Counted from the first letter of the stretch, positions 11,720 through 22,986 are shown. The stretch: DNA of 64,000 nucleotides from Anagrus nilaparvatae (GCA_022575985.1 JAKSXM010000129.1:1883501-1947500), one strand, 5' to 3'. Numbers and translations are program-made. Notes: generated by a model from the letters alone, not told the origin.

Positions 11720-11915
11720 TCAAGGGCGTAAAAGTTTCGGCACTAGCGTGAGCACTAGCACGAGTGCTCGGCGAAGCCGGGCACGAGTGATTTGTGTTCA
11801 CGCTCGTGTCTAAAGTATTTCGCCCATGGTGCTTACACTATTTTTTGCCCCCCTAGGCGTAGAACGAGTTCAGAAAATTCTTTACGCACGAGTTTTACGC
11901 CCGGGAGGGCAAAAA
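11720..11915. repeat. GC-richer hairpin-forming block
   Basis: Dense in ACGAG/CTCGT words (GCACTAGCACGAGTGCTCGG, CACGCTCGTG) and bounded by GGGCGTAAAA and its complement TTTTACGCCC. It can fold into several stems. No coding frame. Its role, if any, is unknown. Confidence 0.4.
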
Positions 11916-11997
11916 AATATTTTTTTAATAACTAAAAAATATTTAAAAAAAAAAAATTTTAATTTTTATAGCCATGATATAATAATATATTAAATAT

Positions 11998-12105
11998 TTT
12001 TTTATTTTTTTTTTTTTTTTTTTAATGATTTGATGAGGATTTGAACCCGAGTCCACCGCTTGATAGTCCAACACTTTATCCACTGCTCCATTATGACTGC
12101 ATGCA
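11998..12105 (-). mobile_element. tRNA-derived SINE
   Basis: On the minus strand a tRNA-like head has an A box (TGGAGCAGTGG) and a B box (GGTTCAAATCC) and is followed by a long A-tail (T run at 11998-12022 on plus). The anticodon arm does not pair well, so this is not a functional tRNA. Head plus A-tail defines a short SINE. Isotype of origin not clear. Confidence 0.6.
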
Positions 12106-12179
12106 AAATAATAAAAATTTGATATATAAAAGAGCAAGAGTTATAAATGAACTTATAAATTTTTTGATTTAGACGAAAA

Positions 12180-13321
12180 ATCAGAGCAGTAAAATTATTA
12201 TAACAACATTTATTCTAAGCAAACATTAAGCTTCGTAATTTTTCGTTGCTCAGTACTCGTTCGAAAAAATAATTAAACAATACTTTTTCGAGGGTCGGCA
12301 AACTCATATCCGTTTCAAAGCAGATATAGTATTCAAAAATCATGTTTTCAGTGATTCTGTTGACGCGAATACCGATCCTACTTCACATCGATGCGAAGAT
12401 TTTTAAATTTTTCCTTGCCCAGTAATCGACGAAAAAATACTTAAACAATAGTTTTTCGAGGGTCGGCTGGCTGCAAAAACGTGAAACGTAAACGACAATA
12501 AAATAACCTTCCCTTACTATGTTTAGAATATCCTAATGATATTAAAACGGCGATCAAAAGGAGCAAAAACTAAAATAAATTCGGCAGATATTTTTTAATT
12601 CTGCAAGTTTTTGTCATTAATAACACAGTCTTAAAAAGCTTCAAAAAATATCGTTTCGAAGATGATTTTACTATTTAACGAATTATAAACTCATATCCGT
12701 TTCAAAGCAGATTTAATATTCTTTTAGTATTCAAAAATCATGTTTTCAGTGATTCTCTTGACGCGAATACCGATCCCACTTCGCATCGATGCGATGATTT
12801 TAAAATTTTTTCTTGCTCAGTAATCGTTCAAAAAAATACTTAAATAATAGTTTTTCGAGGGTCGGCTGGCTGCAAAAACGTGAAACGTAAACGAAAATAA
12901 AATAACCTTCCCTTACTATGTTTACAATATCCTAATGATATTAAAACGGCGATCAAAAGGAGCAGAAACTAAAATAAATTCGGCAGATATTTTTTAATTC
13001 TGCAAGTTTTTGTCATTAATAACACAGTCTTAAAAAGCTTCAAAAAATATCGTTTCGAAGATGATTTTACTATTTAACGAATTATAAACTCATATCCGTT
13101 TCAAAGCAGATTTAATATTCTTTTAGTATTCAAAAATCATGTTTTCAGTGAATCTATTGTCGCGAATACCGATCCTACTTCGCATCGATGCGATGATTTT
13201 AAAATTTTTTCTTGTTCAGTAATCGTTCGAAAAAATACCTAAACAATAGTTTTTCGAAGGTCGGCTGGCTGCAAAGACGACAAACGTAAATAATAATGAA
13301 ATAGCCTTGACTTACAATGTT
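12180..13321 (+). repeat. 398-bp satellite, left block (about 3 copies)
   Basis: The landmark CATGTTTTCAGTGATTCT recurs at 12341, 12739 and 13138, spacing 398-399. Units contain ACTTCGCATCGATGCGATGA (a near-palindrome), TTTTTCGAGGGTCGGCTGGC and ATATCCTAATGATATT. The array is cut at about 13320 by the minisatellite and resumes near 16130. Confidence 0.85.
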
Positions 13322-14012
13322 TGTCCATTATAAAAAGTGACACGTCAAGCCTTTCACTAGAGTAACCTAAGGAATTTGTTCATAATAAGAAACGACACGT
13401 CAATCCTTACACTAGCGTAACCTAAGGAAGTTGTCTAAAATAAAAACGACAGGACAAGCCTCACACTAGCGTAACCTAAGGAAGTAGGCTATATTAAAAA
13501 AACGACACGTCAAGCCTTACACAAGCCTAATCTAAGGAAGTTGTCTATTATAAAAATGATACGTCAAGCCTTACACTAGAGTAACCTAAGGAAGTAGGCT
13601 ATAATAAAGTACGACACGACAAGCCTTACACTAGCGTAACCTAAGGAAGTTGTTTATAATAAAAAACGACACAACAAGCCTTACACTAGCGTAACCTAAG
13701 GAACTTTTCTATCATAAAAAACGACATGACAAGCCTTGCACTAGCGTAACCTAAAGAAATTGTCTATTATAAAAAATGATACGTCAAGCCTTACACTAGA
13801 GAAACCTAAGGAAGTAGGCTATAATAAAAAACGACACGAAAGTCTTACACTAGCGTAACCTAAGGAAGTAGGATATATTAAAAAAACGACACTTCAAGTC
13901 TTAAACTAACGTAACCTAAGGAAGTTTTTTATTATAAAAAATAACACGTCAAGCCTTATACTAGCGTAACCTAAGGAAGTAGTCTATTATAAAAAATTAC
14001 ATTTTCATTTTT
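13322..14012 (+). repeat. ~57-bp minisatellite, forward block
   Basis: About 12 tandem copies of a 55-60-bp unit containing GTAACCTAAGGAAGT and ACGACACGTCAAGCC-TACACTA. Copies differ by point changes and one- to three-base indels. The CCTAAGG core is palindromic in part. Orientation flips at about 14013-14025. Confidence 0.85.
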
Positions 14013-14019
14013 TTATTAA

Positions 14020-15850
14020 AGCATATTTCCTTAGGTTACGCTAGTGTAATGCTTTTCATGTCGTTTTTTATCATAACCTACTTCCTTAGGTTACGTTAGT
14101 GTAAGGCTTGACGTGTCGTTTTTTATAATAGACCACTTCCTAAGGTTACGCTAGTGTAAGGCTTAATGTATCATTTTTTTACTATAGAACACTTCCTTAG
14201 GTTACGCTAGTGTAAGGCTTGTCGTGTCGTTTTTTATTATAGACAACTTCCTTAGATTACGCTAGTGTAAGGCTTGACGTGTCGTTTTTTATAATAGACA
14301 AGTTCCTTAGGTTATGTTAGTGTTATGCTGGTCGTGTCGTTTTTTGTTATAGACAATATTTAGGTTATGTTAGTGTAAGACTTGATGTGGCGTATTTTTA
14401 TTATAGCCTACTTCCTTAGGTTATGTTAGTGTTATGCTTATTATGTCGTTTTTTATTATAGACAATTTCCTTAGGTTACGTTAGTGTAAGTCTTGACGTG
14501 TCATTATTTATAATAGACCACTTCCTAAGGTTACGCTAGTGTCAGGCATGACGTGTCATTTTTTATAATAGACAACTTCCTTAGATTACGCTTGTGTAAG
14601 GCTTGACGTGTCGTTTCTTTTAATGCAGCCTATTTCCTCAGGTTATGCTAGTGTAAGGCTTGAAGTGTCATTTTTTATAATAAACAACTTCCTTAGGTTA
14701 GGTTAGTTTAAGGATTGACGTGTCTTTTTTTAATATAGCCTACTTCCTTAGGTTACGCTAGTGTAAGGCTTGACATGTCGTTTTTTATAATAGACCACTT
14801 CCTTAGGTTACGCTTGTGTAAGTCTTGACGTGTCATTATTTATAATAGACAACTTCCTTAGGTTACGCAAGTGTAAGGCTTGACGTATCATTTTTTATAA
14901 TAGACAAGTTCCTTAGGTTATGTTAAAGTTATGCTTGTCGTGTCGTTTTTTGTTATAGACAATATTTAGGTTATGTTAGTGTAACACTTGAAGTGTCGTT
15001 TTTTTATTATAGCCTACTTAATTAGGTTATGTTAGTGTAAGGCTTTACTTGTCTTTTTTTTTAATACAGCCTACTTTCTTAGGTTACGCTAGTGTAAGGC
15101 TGGGCGTGTCATTTTATATAATAGACTACTTTAGGTTAGGTTAGTGTAAGGCTTGATGTTCTGTTTTTTATAATAGACACCTTCCTTAAGTTATGTTAGT
15201 GTTATGCTTGTCGTGTCTTTTTTTGTTATAGACAATATTTAGGTTATGTTAGTGTAAAACTTGACATGTCGTTTTTTTATTATAGCCTACTTCCTTAGGT
15301 TACGCTAGTGTAAGGCTTGACGTGTCATTTTTTATAATAGACAGCTTCCTTAGGTTATGTTAATGTAAGGCTTGACGTGTCATTTTTTATGATAGACAAC
15401 TTCCTTAGATTACGCTAGGTAAGGCTTGACGTGTCGTTTTTTTTAATGCAGCCTATTTCCAAAGGTTACGCTAGTGCTTGCGCTAGTGTAATGCTTGACG
15501 TGTCTTTTAGTGTAAGGCTTGACGTGTTGTTTTTTTGTATAGACCATTTCCGTAGGTTATTTTAGTGTAAGGCTTGACTTGTCGTTTTTTTTAATGCAGC
15601 CTATTTCCAAAGGTTACGCTAGTGCTTGCGCTAGTGTAATGCTTGACGTGTCTTTTAGTGTAAGGCTTGACGTGTTGTTTTTTTGTATAGACCATTTCCG
15701 TAGGTTATTTTAGTGTAAGGCTTGACTTGTCGTTTTTTTAGTATAGACCACAACCTTAGGTTATGTTTGTGTAAGGCTTGACGTGTCGTTTTTTTTTTAT
15801 ACCATTTCCTTAGGTTATTTTAATGTAAGGCTTTTCGTATTGAGTTTATT
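14020..15850 (-). repeat. ~57-bp minisatellite, inverted block
   Basis: About 30 copies of the same unit in reverse complement (CTTCCTTAGGTTACGCTAGT, GTAAGGCTTGACGTGTCG). Near the end a 148-bp higher-order segment is duplicated (units at about 15451 and 15599, with TTGCGCTAGTG). Copies degrade towards 15850. Confidence 0.85.
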
Positions 15851-16132
15851 TTGTAAACCTCAACTAAAGGTCATGTGGGTGTATAAAGCATGTAGGCATT
15901 AAATTTGTCATATTTTTCAAAAATTGGAAAATTTTGAGGGCGCCATATTGAATTTTGAAATTCGGATTCCAGATTCAGTCTCACCGCACCCGATAATTCC
16001 TTAATAGACGCCTAAAAGTATTTTTTTTATTATTTAAAAAATCTAGGGAATTATTTTGAAAATTAGCCAATATTAAGCCCGCCATATTGAATTTTGAAAT
16101 CTGGATGCCAGATTCGGTCTCAGCGCATCCAA
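15851..16132. repeat. Pair of short direct repeats
   Basis: CGCCATATTGAATTTTGAAA followed by TTCCAGATTC-GTCTCA occurs at about 15939 and again at 16080. It separates the minisatellite from the resuming 398-bp satellite. Noncoding. Confidence 0.5.
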
Positions 16133-17806
16133 CAATAGTTTTTCGAGGGTCAGCTGGCTTCAAAAACGTGAAACGTAAACGACAATAAAATAACCTCCCC
16201 TTAATATGTCTACAATATTCTAATGATATTAAAACGGCAATCAAAAGGAGCAAAAACTAAAATAAATTCGGCAGATACTTTTTAATTCTGCAAGTTTTTG
16301 TCATTAATAACACAGTCTTAAAAAGCTTCAAAAAATATCGTTTCGAAGATGATTTTACTATTTAACGAATTATAAACTCATATCCGTTTCAAAGCAGATG
16401 TAGTATTCTTTTAGTATTTAAAAATCATGTTTTCAGTGATTCTGTTGATGCGAATATCGATCCTACTTCGTATCGATGCGATGATTTTTAAATTTTTTGT
16501 TGCTCAGTAATCGTTCGAAAAAATACTTAAACAATACTTTTTCGAGGGACCGTTGGCTGCAAAGACGACAATCGTAAAGAATAATGAAATAGCCTTGAGT
16601 TACTATGTTTGCAATATCTTGATGATATTAAAACGGCGATCAAAAGCAGTAGAAACTAAAATAAATTCGGCAGAGATTTATTAATTTTGCAAGTTTTTGT
16701 CAGTAATAACCCAGTCTTAAAATGTTTAAAAAAATATCGTTTCGAAGATGATTTTACTATTTAACGAATTATAAACTCATATCCGTTTCAAAGCAGATTT
16801 AATATTCTTTTAGTATTCAAAAATCATGTTTTCAGTGATTCTATTGACGCGAATACCGATCCTACTTCGCATCGATGCGATGATTTTTAAATTTTTTCTT
16901 GCTCAGTAATCGTCCGAAAAATGACTTAAACAATAGTTTTTCGAGGGTCTGCTGGCTGCAAAGACGACAATCGTAAAGAATAATGAAATAGCCTTGAGTT
17001 ACTATGTTTACAATATTCTAATGATATTAAAACGGCGATCAAAAGCAGTAGAAACTAAAATAAATTCGGCAGAGATTTATTAATTTTGCAAGTTTTTGTC
17101 ATTAATAACACAGTCTTAAAAAGTTTCAAAAAATATCGTTTCGAAGATGATTTTACTATTTAGCGAATTATAAACTCATATCCGTTTCAAAGCAGATTTA
17201 ATATTCTTTTAGTATTCAAAAATCATGTTTTCAGTGATTCTTTTGATGCGTATACCGATCCTACTTCGCACCGATGTTATGATTTTTATATTTTTTTATA
17301 CTGAGAACTTGTTTAAAAGTGTACCTAAATAATACTCTTTCGAGGGTGGACGGGCTAACGATTTGTCACGTGTAGATAATGTTAATTCAACCTTACTTAA
17401 CTATGTTTTTAATACTCTAAGGATATTAAAACGGTGATTAAAATAATTCAATACTGAAATTAATTCAGCCGAGATTTATCAATTTTGCAAGTTTTTTTCA
17501 GTAATAACCCAGTCTTTAAAAGCTTCAAAAAATAGCCTTTCGAAGATGATTTTACTATGTTATGAATTATATACTCTCATCCGTTTCAAATCAGATTTAA
17601 TATTCTTTTAGTATTCAAAAATCACTTTTTCAGTGATTCTTTTGAGGCGTTACCAGACTCTATTTTGCATCGATGCGATGATTTCTATATTTTTTTATAT
17701 AGAGAACGTGTTTAGAAGAGTACCTAAATAATACTCTTTCGAGGGTGGACGGGCTATCGATTTGTCACGTTTATGTAACGATGATATAAGGTGATTTAAC
17801 TATTTT
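16133..17806 (+). repeat. 398-bp satellite, right block (about 4 copies)
   Basis: Same family as 12180-13321, landmarks at 16426, 16825, 17224 and 17633 (spacing 399, 399, 409). The last monomer is more diverged and is split by the TE at 17807. It resumes with GAATATC at 19568. Confidence 0.85.
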
Positions 17807-17919
17807 GGTTCCTCATAGAGGAACCTTTGTGATAGATGAAATTTTGATTTTTGATTTTTTGGCATATAAGCACGTTTTGGGACCTCAGGAAGCTAAAAAA
17901 CCGGTTTTTAAAAAAAGTA

Positions 17920-18001
<82 letters not shown>

Positions 18002-19561
18002 ACCGGTGAAATTTCACAACCATTATGGAATTAAGACCTGATTTTTTTTTCAAAAATTTTTTCATCAAAAAATCTCAAACTACTTTTTTTTTTTTTTTAA
18101 TTTGGATGTAATACCTCATTTATTTCCACGAAAGTACCTATATTTGAAAGTACGATTTTTACTCGATATCTCGAATCTGATAACTAATTTTTTGAAAATT
18201 TTTTTTCCCAAAATTTTTTTCATAAAAAAATACAAAAAATACCAATTTTTTTTTCTTTACGGACGCAGTACTTAATTTATTTCTGTGGAAGTACTAGTTT
18301 TAGAAATATCGTTTATAGCATTTTTTTGGATCTGATACTTAATTTTTTTTAAATTTTTTTCTCAAAATTTTTGTTGCCAAAAAATACAAAAAATGCCAAA
18401 ATTTTTTTTTTTTTAGGACGTAATACTTAATTTTTTTCTATGAAAGTACGAATATCTGAAAATATTGTAACCGGTGATATTTCACAACCATTATGGAATT
18501 AAGACCTAATTTTTTTTTCCAAAATTTTTTCATCAAAAAATCTCAAACTATTTTTTTTTTTTTTTTTAATTTGGATGTAATACCTAATTTATTTCCATGA
18601 AAGTACTTATATTTGAAAGTACGATTTTTACTCGATATCTCGAATCTGATAACTAATTTTTTGAAAATTTTTTTCTCAAAATTTTTTTCACAAAAAAATA
18701 CAAAAAAAAACTTAATTTTTTTTTATTTTTGGATGTAGTACCTAATTGATTTCTATGAGAGTACTAGTTTTAGAAATATCGTTTATAGTAATTTTTTGGA
18801 CCTGAAACTTAATTTTTTCCAAAATTTTTTTCTCAAAATTAAAAAATCAAAAAAATTAAAAAATCTTTTTTTTTTTTTAGTGTAATACTTCCTTTAATTC
18901 CATGAAAGTACTAATATTTGAAAATTTTGCAATCGGTGGTATTTAACAACCATTATGGAATTAAGATCTAATTTTTTTTTCAAAAATTTTTTCATCAAGA
19001 GATTTCAAAATACTTTTTTTTTTTTTTAATTTAGGTGTAATATCTCATTTATTTCCATAAAAGTACTTATATTTGAAAGTATGGTTTTTACTCGATATCT
19101 CAAATCTGATAATTAATTTTTTGAAAATTTTTTTCCCAAAATTTTTTTCACAAAAAAATACAAAGAATACCAAATTTTTTTTTTGTTCGGACGTAGTACC
19201 TAATTAATTTCTATGAGAGTAATAGTTTTAGAAAACTTATTCATAGTAATTTTTTGGATCTGATACCGAATTTTTTCAAAATTTTTTTCTCAATATTAAT
19301 AAAACATAAAAATTAAAAAATCTGTAATATTGTTTTTTTTTTAAGTGTAATACCTAGTTTATTGAAAATTTTTTTCTAAAAATTTGTTAAATAAAAAACA
19401 TTAAATCACAGCAACATTTTTTTTCTTATAAAATACGGTATTTAACTTTTTTTTTATGAAATACTGATATCTCAAATTATAATTTTTATTAGATAAAATA
19501 GACCATTATAAATATTTTGCTATTGTTAATGAGGAACCATAGTGCCAATCACTTGGCAGCG
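17807..19561 (-). mobile_element. Hairpin-ended TE without inverted termini (copy A, 1.75 kb)
   Basis: One end is the perfect hairpin GGTTCCTCATAGAGGAACC (17807-17825). The other end contains CCATAGTGCCAATCACTTGGCAGCG with a TGCCAA/TTGGCA hairpin. It splits a satellite monomer (TTAACTAT...GAATATC), with T-runs on both sides as likely target duplication. The interior is AT-rich tandem sequence with an ACTCGATATCTCGAATCTGA landmark and an internal (GT)n. Copy B lies at 57057-59386 in the opposite orientation. No ORF. Confidence 0.6.
17924..17999. repeat. (GT)n microsatellite inside copy A
   Basis: Perfect GT run of about 30 repeats bordered by GTAT repeats. Other family members have CATA/CACA runs at the same place. 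Apparent ORFs here (Thr-His or Cys-Val repeats) are artefacts. Confidence 0.9.
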
Positions 19562-20319
19562 TTTTTTGAATATCAGAACAACATTGTAACGTTGCTTAAA
19601 ATTATTAGAAATTTATATGATTTTAGCTAAAATTTATTATTTTTAAAATTTTGTGTCGATTAAGACACAGTCGTAAAATGCTTCAATCAATACTATTTCG
19701 GATCAACTTTTTAACACTCGCATTCAGCTCCGCGCTGATGTATATTATTCAGATTTAAAATATTTCCTAAGGACTATAATGATAGATTTTCGTAGTAGTT
19801 ATAAGGACTATTTTGGGTTTTTTTTTATAAATATGCGCTGGTTTTATTCATTTTTACGTTTATATTTTTGACTGTAAAAGTATTTATTTAGTGTTTTTAC
19901 TGACTTTGCTTTCGAAGCGTTTCGAAGTCTAAAATAATACGAAAGTATTAGATTCCATCTATGAAAGAATAGAGAAAGAATACGCTAACATACTATGAAA
20001 AATTTAGACCAGAATTTTTACTTGTTAAAATATCTGAGGAGTATTTATTCAATCTTCGTAACGGAGGATATATGTTTTTTTAAGCACCGAAAACACAGTA
20101 TATCTGACGTAAATACATCTGATACAGAGCAAATTCCGATATGTTTAAATATGCTTTTATTAACTTTACGGCGCTTGCATTTTAATATCATTATAATATT
20201 CTTTCGGACATGAAAAGGAGTTTTGTTCGGAGTACACTCGAACGGGAGTATTTAAAGAGTATTTTTTCATCTTCGTTTTTAAAAAAATCTCCGTAGACCT
20301 TCGTAAATTCTCACCCGGG
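19562..20319. other. Right subterminal region of the 9.3-kb element
   Basis: Contains a diverged satellite monomer (GACACAGTCGTAAAATGCTT resembles the satellite's ACACAGTCTTAAAAAGCTT), then AT-rich sequence and the terminal inverted repeat. The 72-aa frame at 19995-20213 has no recognisable features. Confidence 0.5.
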
Positions 20320-20321
20320 TA

Positions 20322-20592
20322 CATCCAAATTAAAAAAAAAAAAAAATACCTGGAAATTTTTTGGTGAAAAAAGTTTTATAAAAAAAATAGGTCTTAATGT
20401 CATACTGGTTGTGAAATATCACCGGTGACAGTGCTACAAACATACATACATACATACACTCACACATACACATACATAATTTTTTTAAAAACTGGTTTTT
20501 TAGAATCCTGAGGTCTCAAAACGTGCGTATATGTCAAAAAATTAGAAATTAAAATTTCACCTAAAACAATGGGTCCTCTATGAGGAACCAAA
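20322..20592 (+). mobile_element. Truncated hairpin-ended TE copy (left arm)
   Basis: Shares the CCGGTGAYAG...CCTGAGG...GAGGAACC terminus of copies A and B, including the CATA/CACA microsatellite at 20438-20480. It lacks the other end. A short piece at 11005-11030 belongs to the same copy and was separated by the 9.3-kb insertion. Mirrored at 24137-24415. Confidence 0.6.
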
Positions 20593-20599
20593 ATCATAA

Positions 20600-21345
20600 A
20601 TATTTCACTCTAGAGTAAAATTAATATTGATTCTCTGCAATATAAAAAAACAGCAAAAATTTCAATCTATAATGTTAGTTGTTTTATATATGAACTCAAA
20701 AATTTCACCATATTTAGAGTATAATAGATATCGGCTGTCCTATTTATGAAAACATTATAAAAGTTATAAAAGTTTATAAAAAATATTATAAAAGTTTCAC
20801 TCGATAGTAAAATTCATATTGATTGTCGACAATATGAAAAAACTGAAAAAATTTCAATCTATATTGTTGACTGTTTTATATATGAAAAAACCCAAAAAAT
20901 TTCACTATAGAGTAAAATGGACATCTTCTGTCCTATAAATGAAAAAAAAAAAATTATAAATATTTCACTCCAGAGTAAAATGCATATTGATTGTCTAAAA
21001 TATAAAAAAACAGCAAAAATTTCAATCTATATTGTTAGTTGTTTTATATATGGAAAATCCCAAAAATGTCACCATAGAGTAAAATGGATATCGGCTGTAC
21101 TATTAATTGAAAAATAAAAAATTATAAAAATTTCACTCTATAGTAAAATTTATATTGGCTGTCTACATTATGAAAAAAATTCAAAATTTTCAATCTATAT
21201 TGCTGGCTGTTTTATTTATGAAAAAGCTAAAAAAATTTCACCATAGAGTGAAATGGATATCACCTGTCCTATTTATGAACAATAAAAAATTATGAAAATT
21301 TCATTCTATAGTAAAATTCATATTGATTGTCTACAATATTAGTTG
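20600..21345 (+). repeat. ~165-bp tandem array (left arm)
   Basis: Three alternating motifs recur in order: TTTCAATCTATATTGTTAG, TTTCAC-ATAGAGTAAAATGG, and TTTCACTC-AGAGTAAAAT-CATATTGATTG. Overall spacing is about 165 bp over four to five cycles. Mirrored at 23385-24130. The 66-aa frames at 20917-21117 and 23607-23807 are identical because of this mirroring and are not genes. Confidence 0.75.
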
Positions 21346-21579
21346 TGATGAATATGAAAATAGAAAATATTTAAATATTAATTATCTACAATATGAAAAA
21401 AACTGGAAATTTGGTTAAAAAAGCTGCATATCACTATATTTTATTTTCAATTATTATTTATTATCAATAATTATTTATGTTATAAAATATACCTCATTAG
21501 TTATAAATATTTATAAATAATCATGTAACTTTTTCTTAATATGAATTATAAAATTTTTTTGTTAATTTTAGAAGGATCA

Positions 21580-21741
21580 AATTAATTCTGTTCTCATTCA
21601 TTTTTAAATAAAATTAAATTGCATTTAAATCACGTATGATTAAATTTATTATAATTAACTAAATATGATTAAAATATAAAAAAATTAATGCACAAGAGTT
21701 TTTATTTGGTTAAGCCGAGCAACGCGAGGCCAATCAGCTAG
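21580..21741 (+). mobile_element. Helitron-like 3' terminus bordering the palindrome spacer (left)
   Basis: About 160 bp shared with 22987-23150 (inverted) and with the copia-split copy at 50571-50609 plus 53111-53228. It ends GCCGAGCAACGCGAGGC-CAATCAG-CTAG followed by T. An imperfect stem, a CTAG end and a T after it are the hallmarks of a Helitron 3' end, and all three copies show CTAG|T. The matching 5' TC end could not be placed. Confidence 0.5.
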
Positions 21742-22986
21742 TTATTTAAATAAAGAAAATATGTGAAATTTCCCTGGAAATCCGAATCTTACCTTGTTTA
21801 AATCGTTCGGAGTCATTTAGAGCGGGAAAATTCAAAAAAACTGCTAAAAAATGAGAAAAATTGAGGAAAATTCATGATTTTTCGGTTATTTTAGGGTCTA
21901 GGAAGTTCGATCGCATCTAGGTTGATATGGCATCCAAAAATATATATAAAAACACGCTTTTCCTGAGAAGCTCAATAAAAAATTCGGATATACAATTTTT
22001 CTGTAGTTTCCGTAATGTACCCTGTGAATTTATCGATTTTCTGGCTCCCCATGTAGGAATTTTCAAAAACTAATAGCATGACTGGATTCCTGAGGAAATT
22101 TTACTATAGTACCTGTTTTTTCATTATTTTTAATGATTTCCAGAAGGAATGGCACATAAAAGAAGAATGGGTGGCTGAGGAAAGATGAAAACGTCTTTTT
22201 TTTTCAAAAATTCACCCTGGGCTTAGTTTTCAATATTAAGGGCTACAATTTGGGGACATAGTCCATTTTGGATAGGTAATTGGCAAAAAAAAGTTTTTAG
22301 CCGGTTTAAGCGACCCGACCTGGAAACTTTTGCTGAATTCACTAAGAATCACTCAAATAAAACTATAATATAAATATAAAAAATTCACGACAAAATATTG
22401 GTAAATTTATATTATTTAAAATTTAGAGTCTCGAAACTTAGCTAAAACCCGACATATAGACTACAAAACTGGAGCGCGCCGCTTCATAGCAAAATAGTTT
22501 TGCTCAAGCATCTTTACTCTGTGGGCCGGCTTATAGTCTATAAAACCGATTATCCTATGGAGCTACGACATATATATTTCTAATGTTTATCAGCCACTGA
22601 TGTAGTAACTGAATATAGTAACTAAAAAAAGCTTGAACAGATGTTATCAGGCAGAATCCTAGAATGGGTAGTCGAGGGAAACAACGACTGCTTGTGGATC
22701 TTTTGGATTGGTAGTGCAGCTTTGTATTGCTTATCACTATTTATGCGTCTAGATTCATATGCCCGTAATTTTTATGATTCATTAAATTTTAGATGTAACG
22801 TTGGGTAAAAAAAGGTTACTTTAGGGGTCCAGTGGAGCGCAGCCTCCTTGGCAGCTGCCGGAACGAATGAAGGGAGCCGGAGGTAATAAAATATATAAGA
22901 TATTTAATTATTAATTTTCTTACACTTGTGTAAGATTTGTTTTGGTAATTATTTTAATATGTAATATTTTTTTCATGTAATAAAAT
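21742..22986. other. Palindrome spacer
   Basis: The left half (to about 22358) is a third copy of the outer arm segment, in right-arm orientation, with one exon-like 175-bp-repeat block. The right half (22359-22986) is unique in the window and includes a GC-richer block (GGAGCGCAGCCTCCTTGGCA). No convincing ORF: the 60-aa frame at 22555-22737 has no features. Confidence 0.6.

Larger units (their letters stand above)
11031..20319. mobile_element. 9.3-kb non-autonomous element with CCCGGGTGAGAAT inverted ends and TA duplication
   Basis: The first 13 bases CCCGGGTGAGAAT recur inverted at the other end (20307-20319). Each end is flanked by TA (11029-11030 and 20320-20321). The right palindrome arm carries the uninterrupted site at 24414-24415 (GGATGTAATACCTC), which fixes the boundaries. 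Beyond the 13 bp the ends diverge, sharing only a subterminal TACTCCCGT. Inside are a 398-bp satellite, an inverted minisatellite, a SINE and a nested TE, but no credible coding frame. It therefore presumably moves with a transposase supplied elsewhere. Confidence 0.8.
1542..21741. repeat. Left arm of giant palindrome
   Basis: This whole block, apart from the 9.3-kb insertion at 11031-20319, reappears as reverse complement at 22987-38965. Paired coordinates add up to 40510 in the outer part (4335-4763 with 35747-36175), to about 35430 in the middle (9583 with 25850) and to about 44725 inside (20917-21117 with 23607-23807). The changes in sum are explained by one large insertion in each arm. 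The paired 142-aa ORFs differ at one residue and the paired 67-aa ORFs at none, so the duplication is recent or kept uniform by gene conversion. Net arm length is about 11 kb. Confidence 0.9.

Noticed and set aside
11998..12105. Functional tRNA gene on minus strand
   Set aside because: Anticodon arm does not pair and a long A-tail follows; better read as a SINE.
13322..15850. CRISPR-like minisatellite
   Set aside because: No constant-repeat/variable-spacer pattern; units vary evenly along their length and flip orientation.
17796..18068. Thr-His repeat protein and its Cys-Val mirror
   Set aside because: Translation of a GT microsatellite inside a TE.
20917..21117. Identical 66-aa ORFs at 20917 and 23607
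   Set aside because: Mirrored tandem repeat, not selection on a protein.
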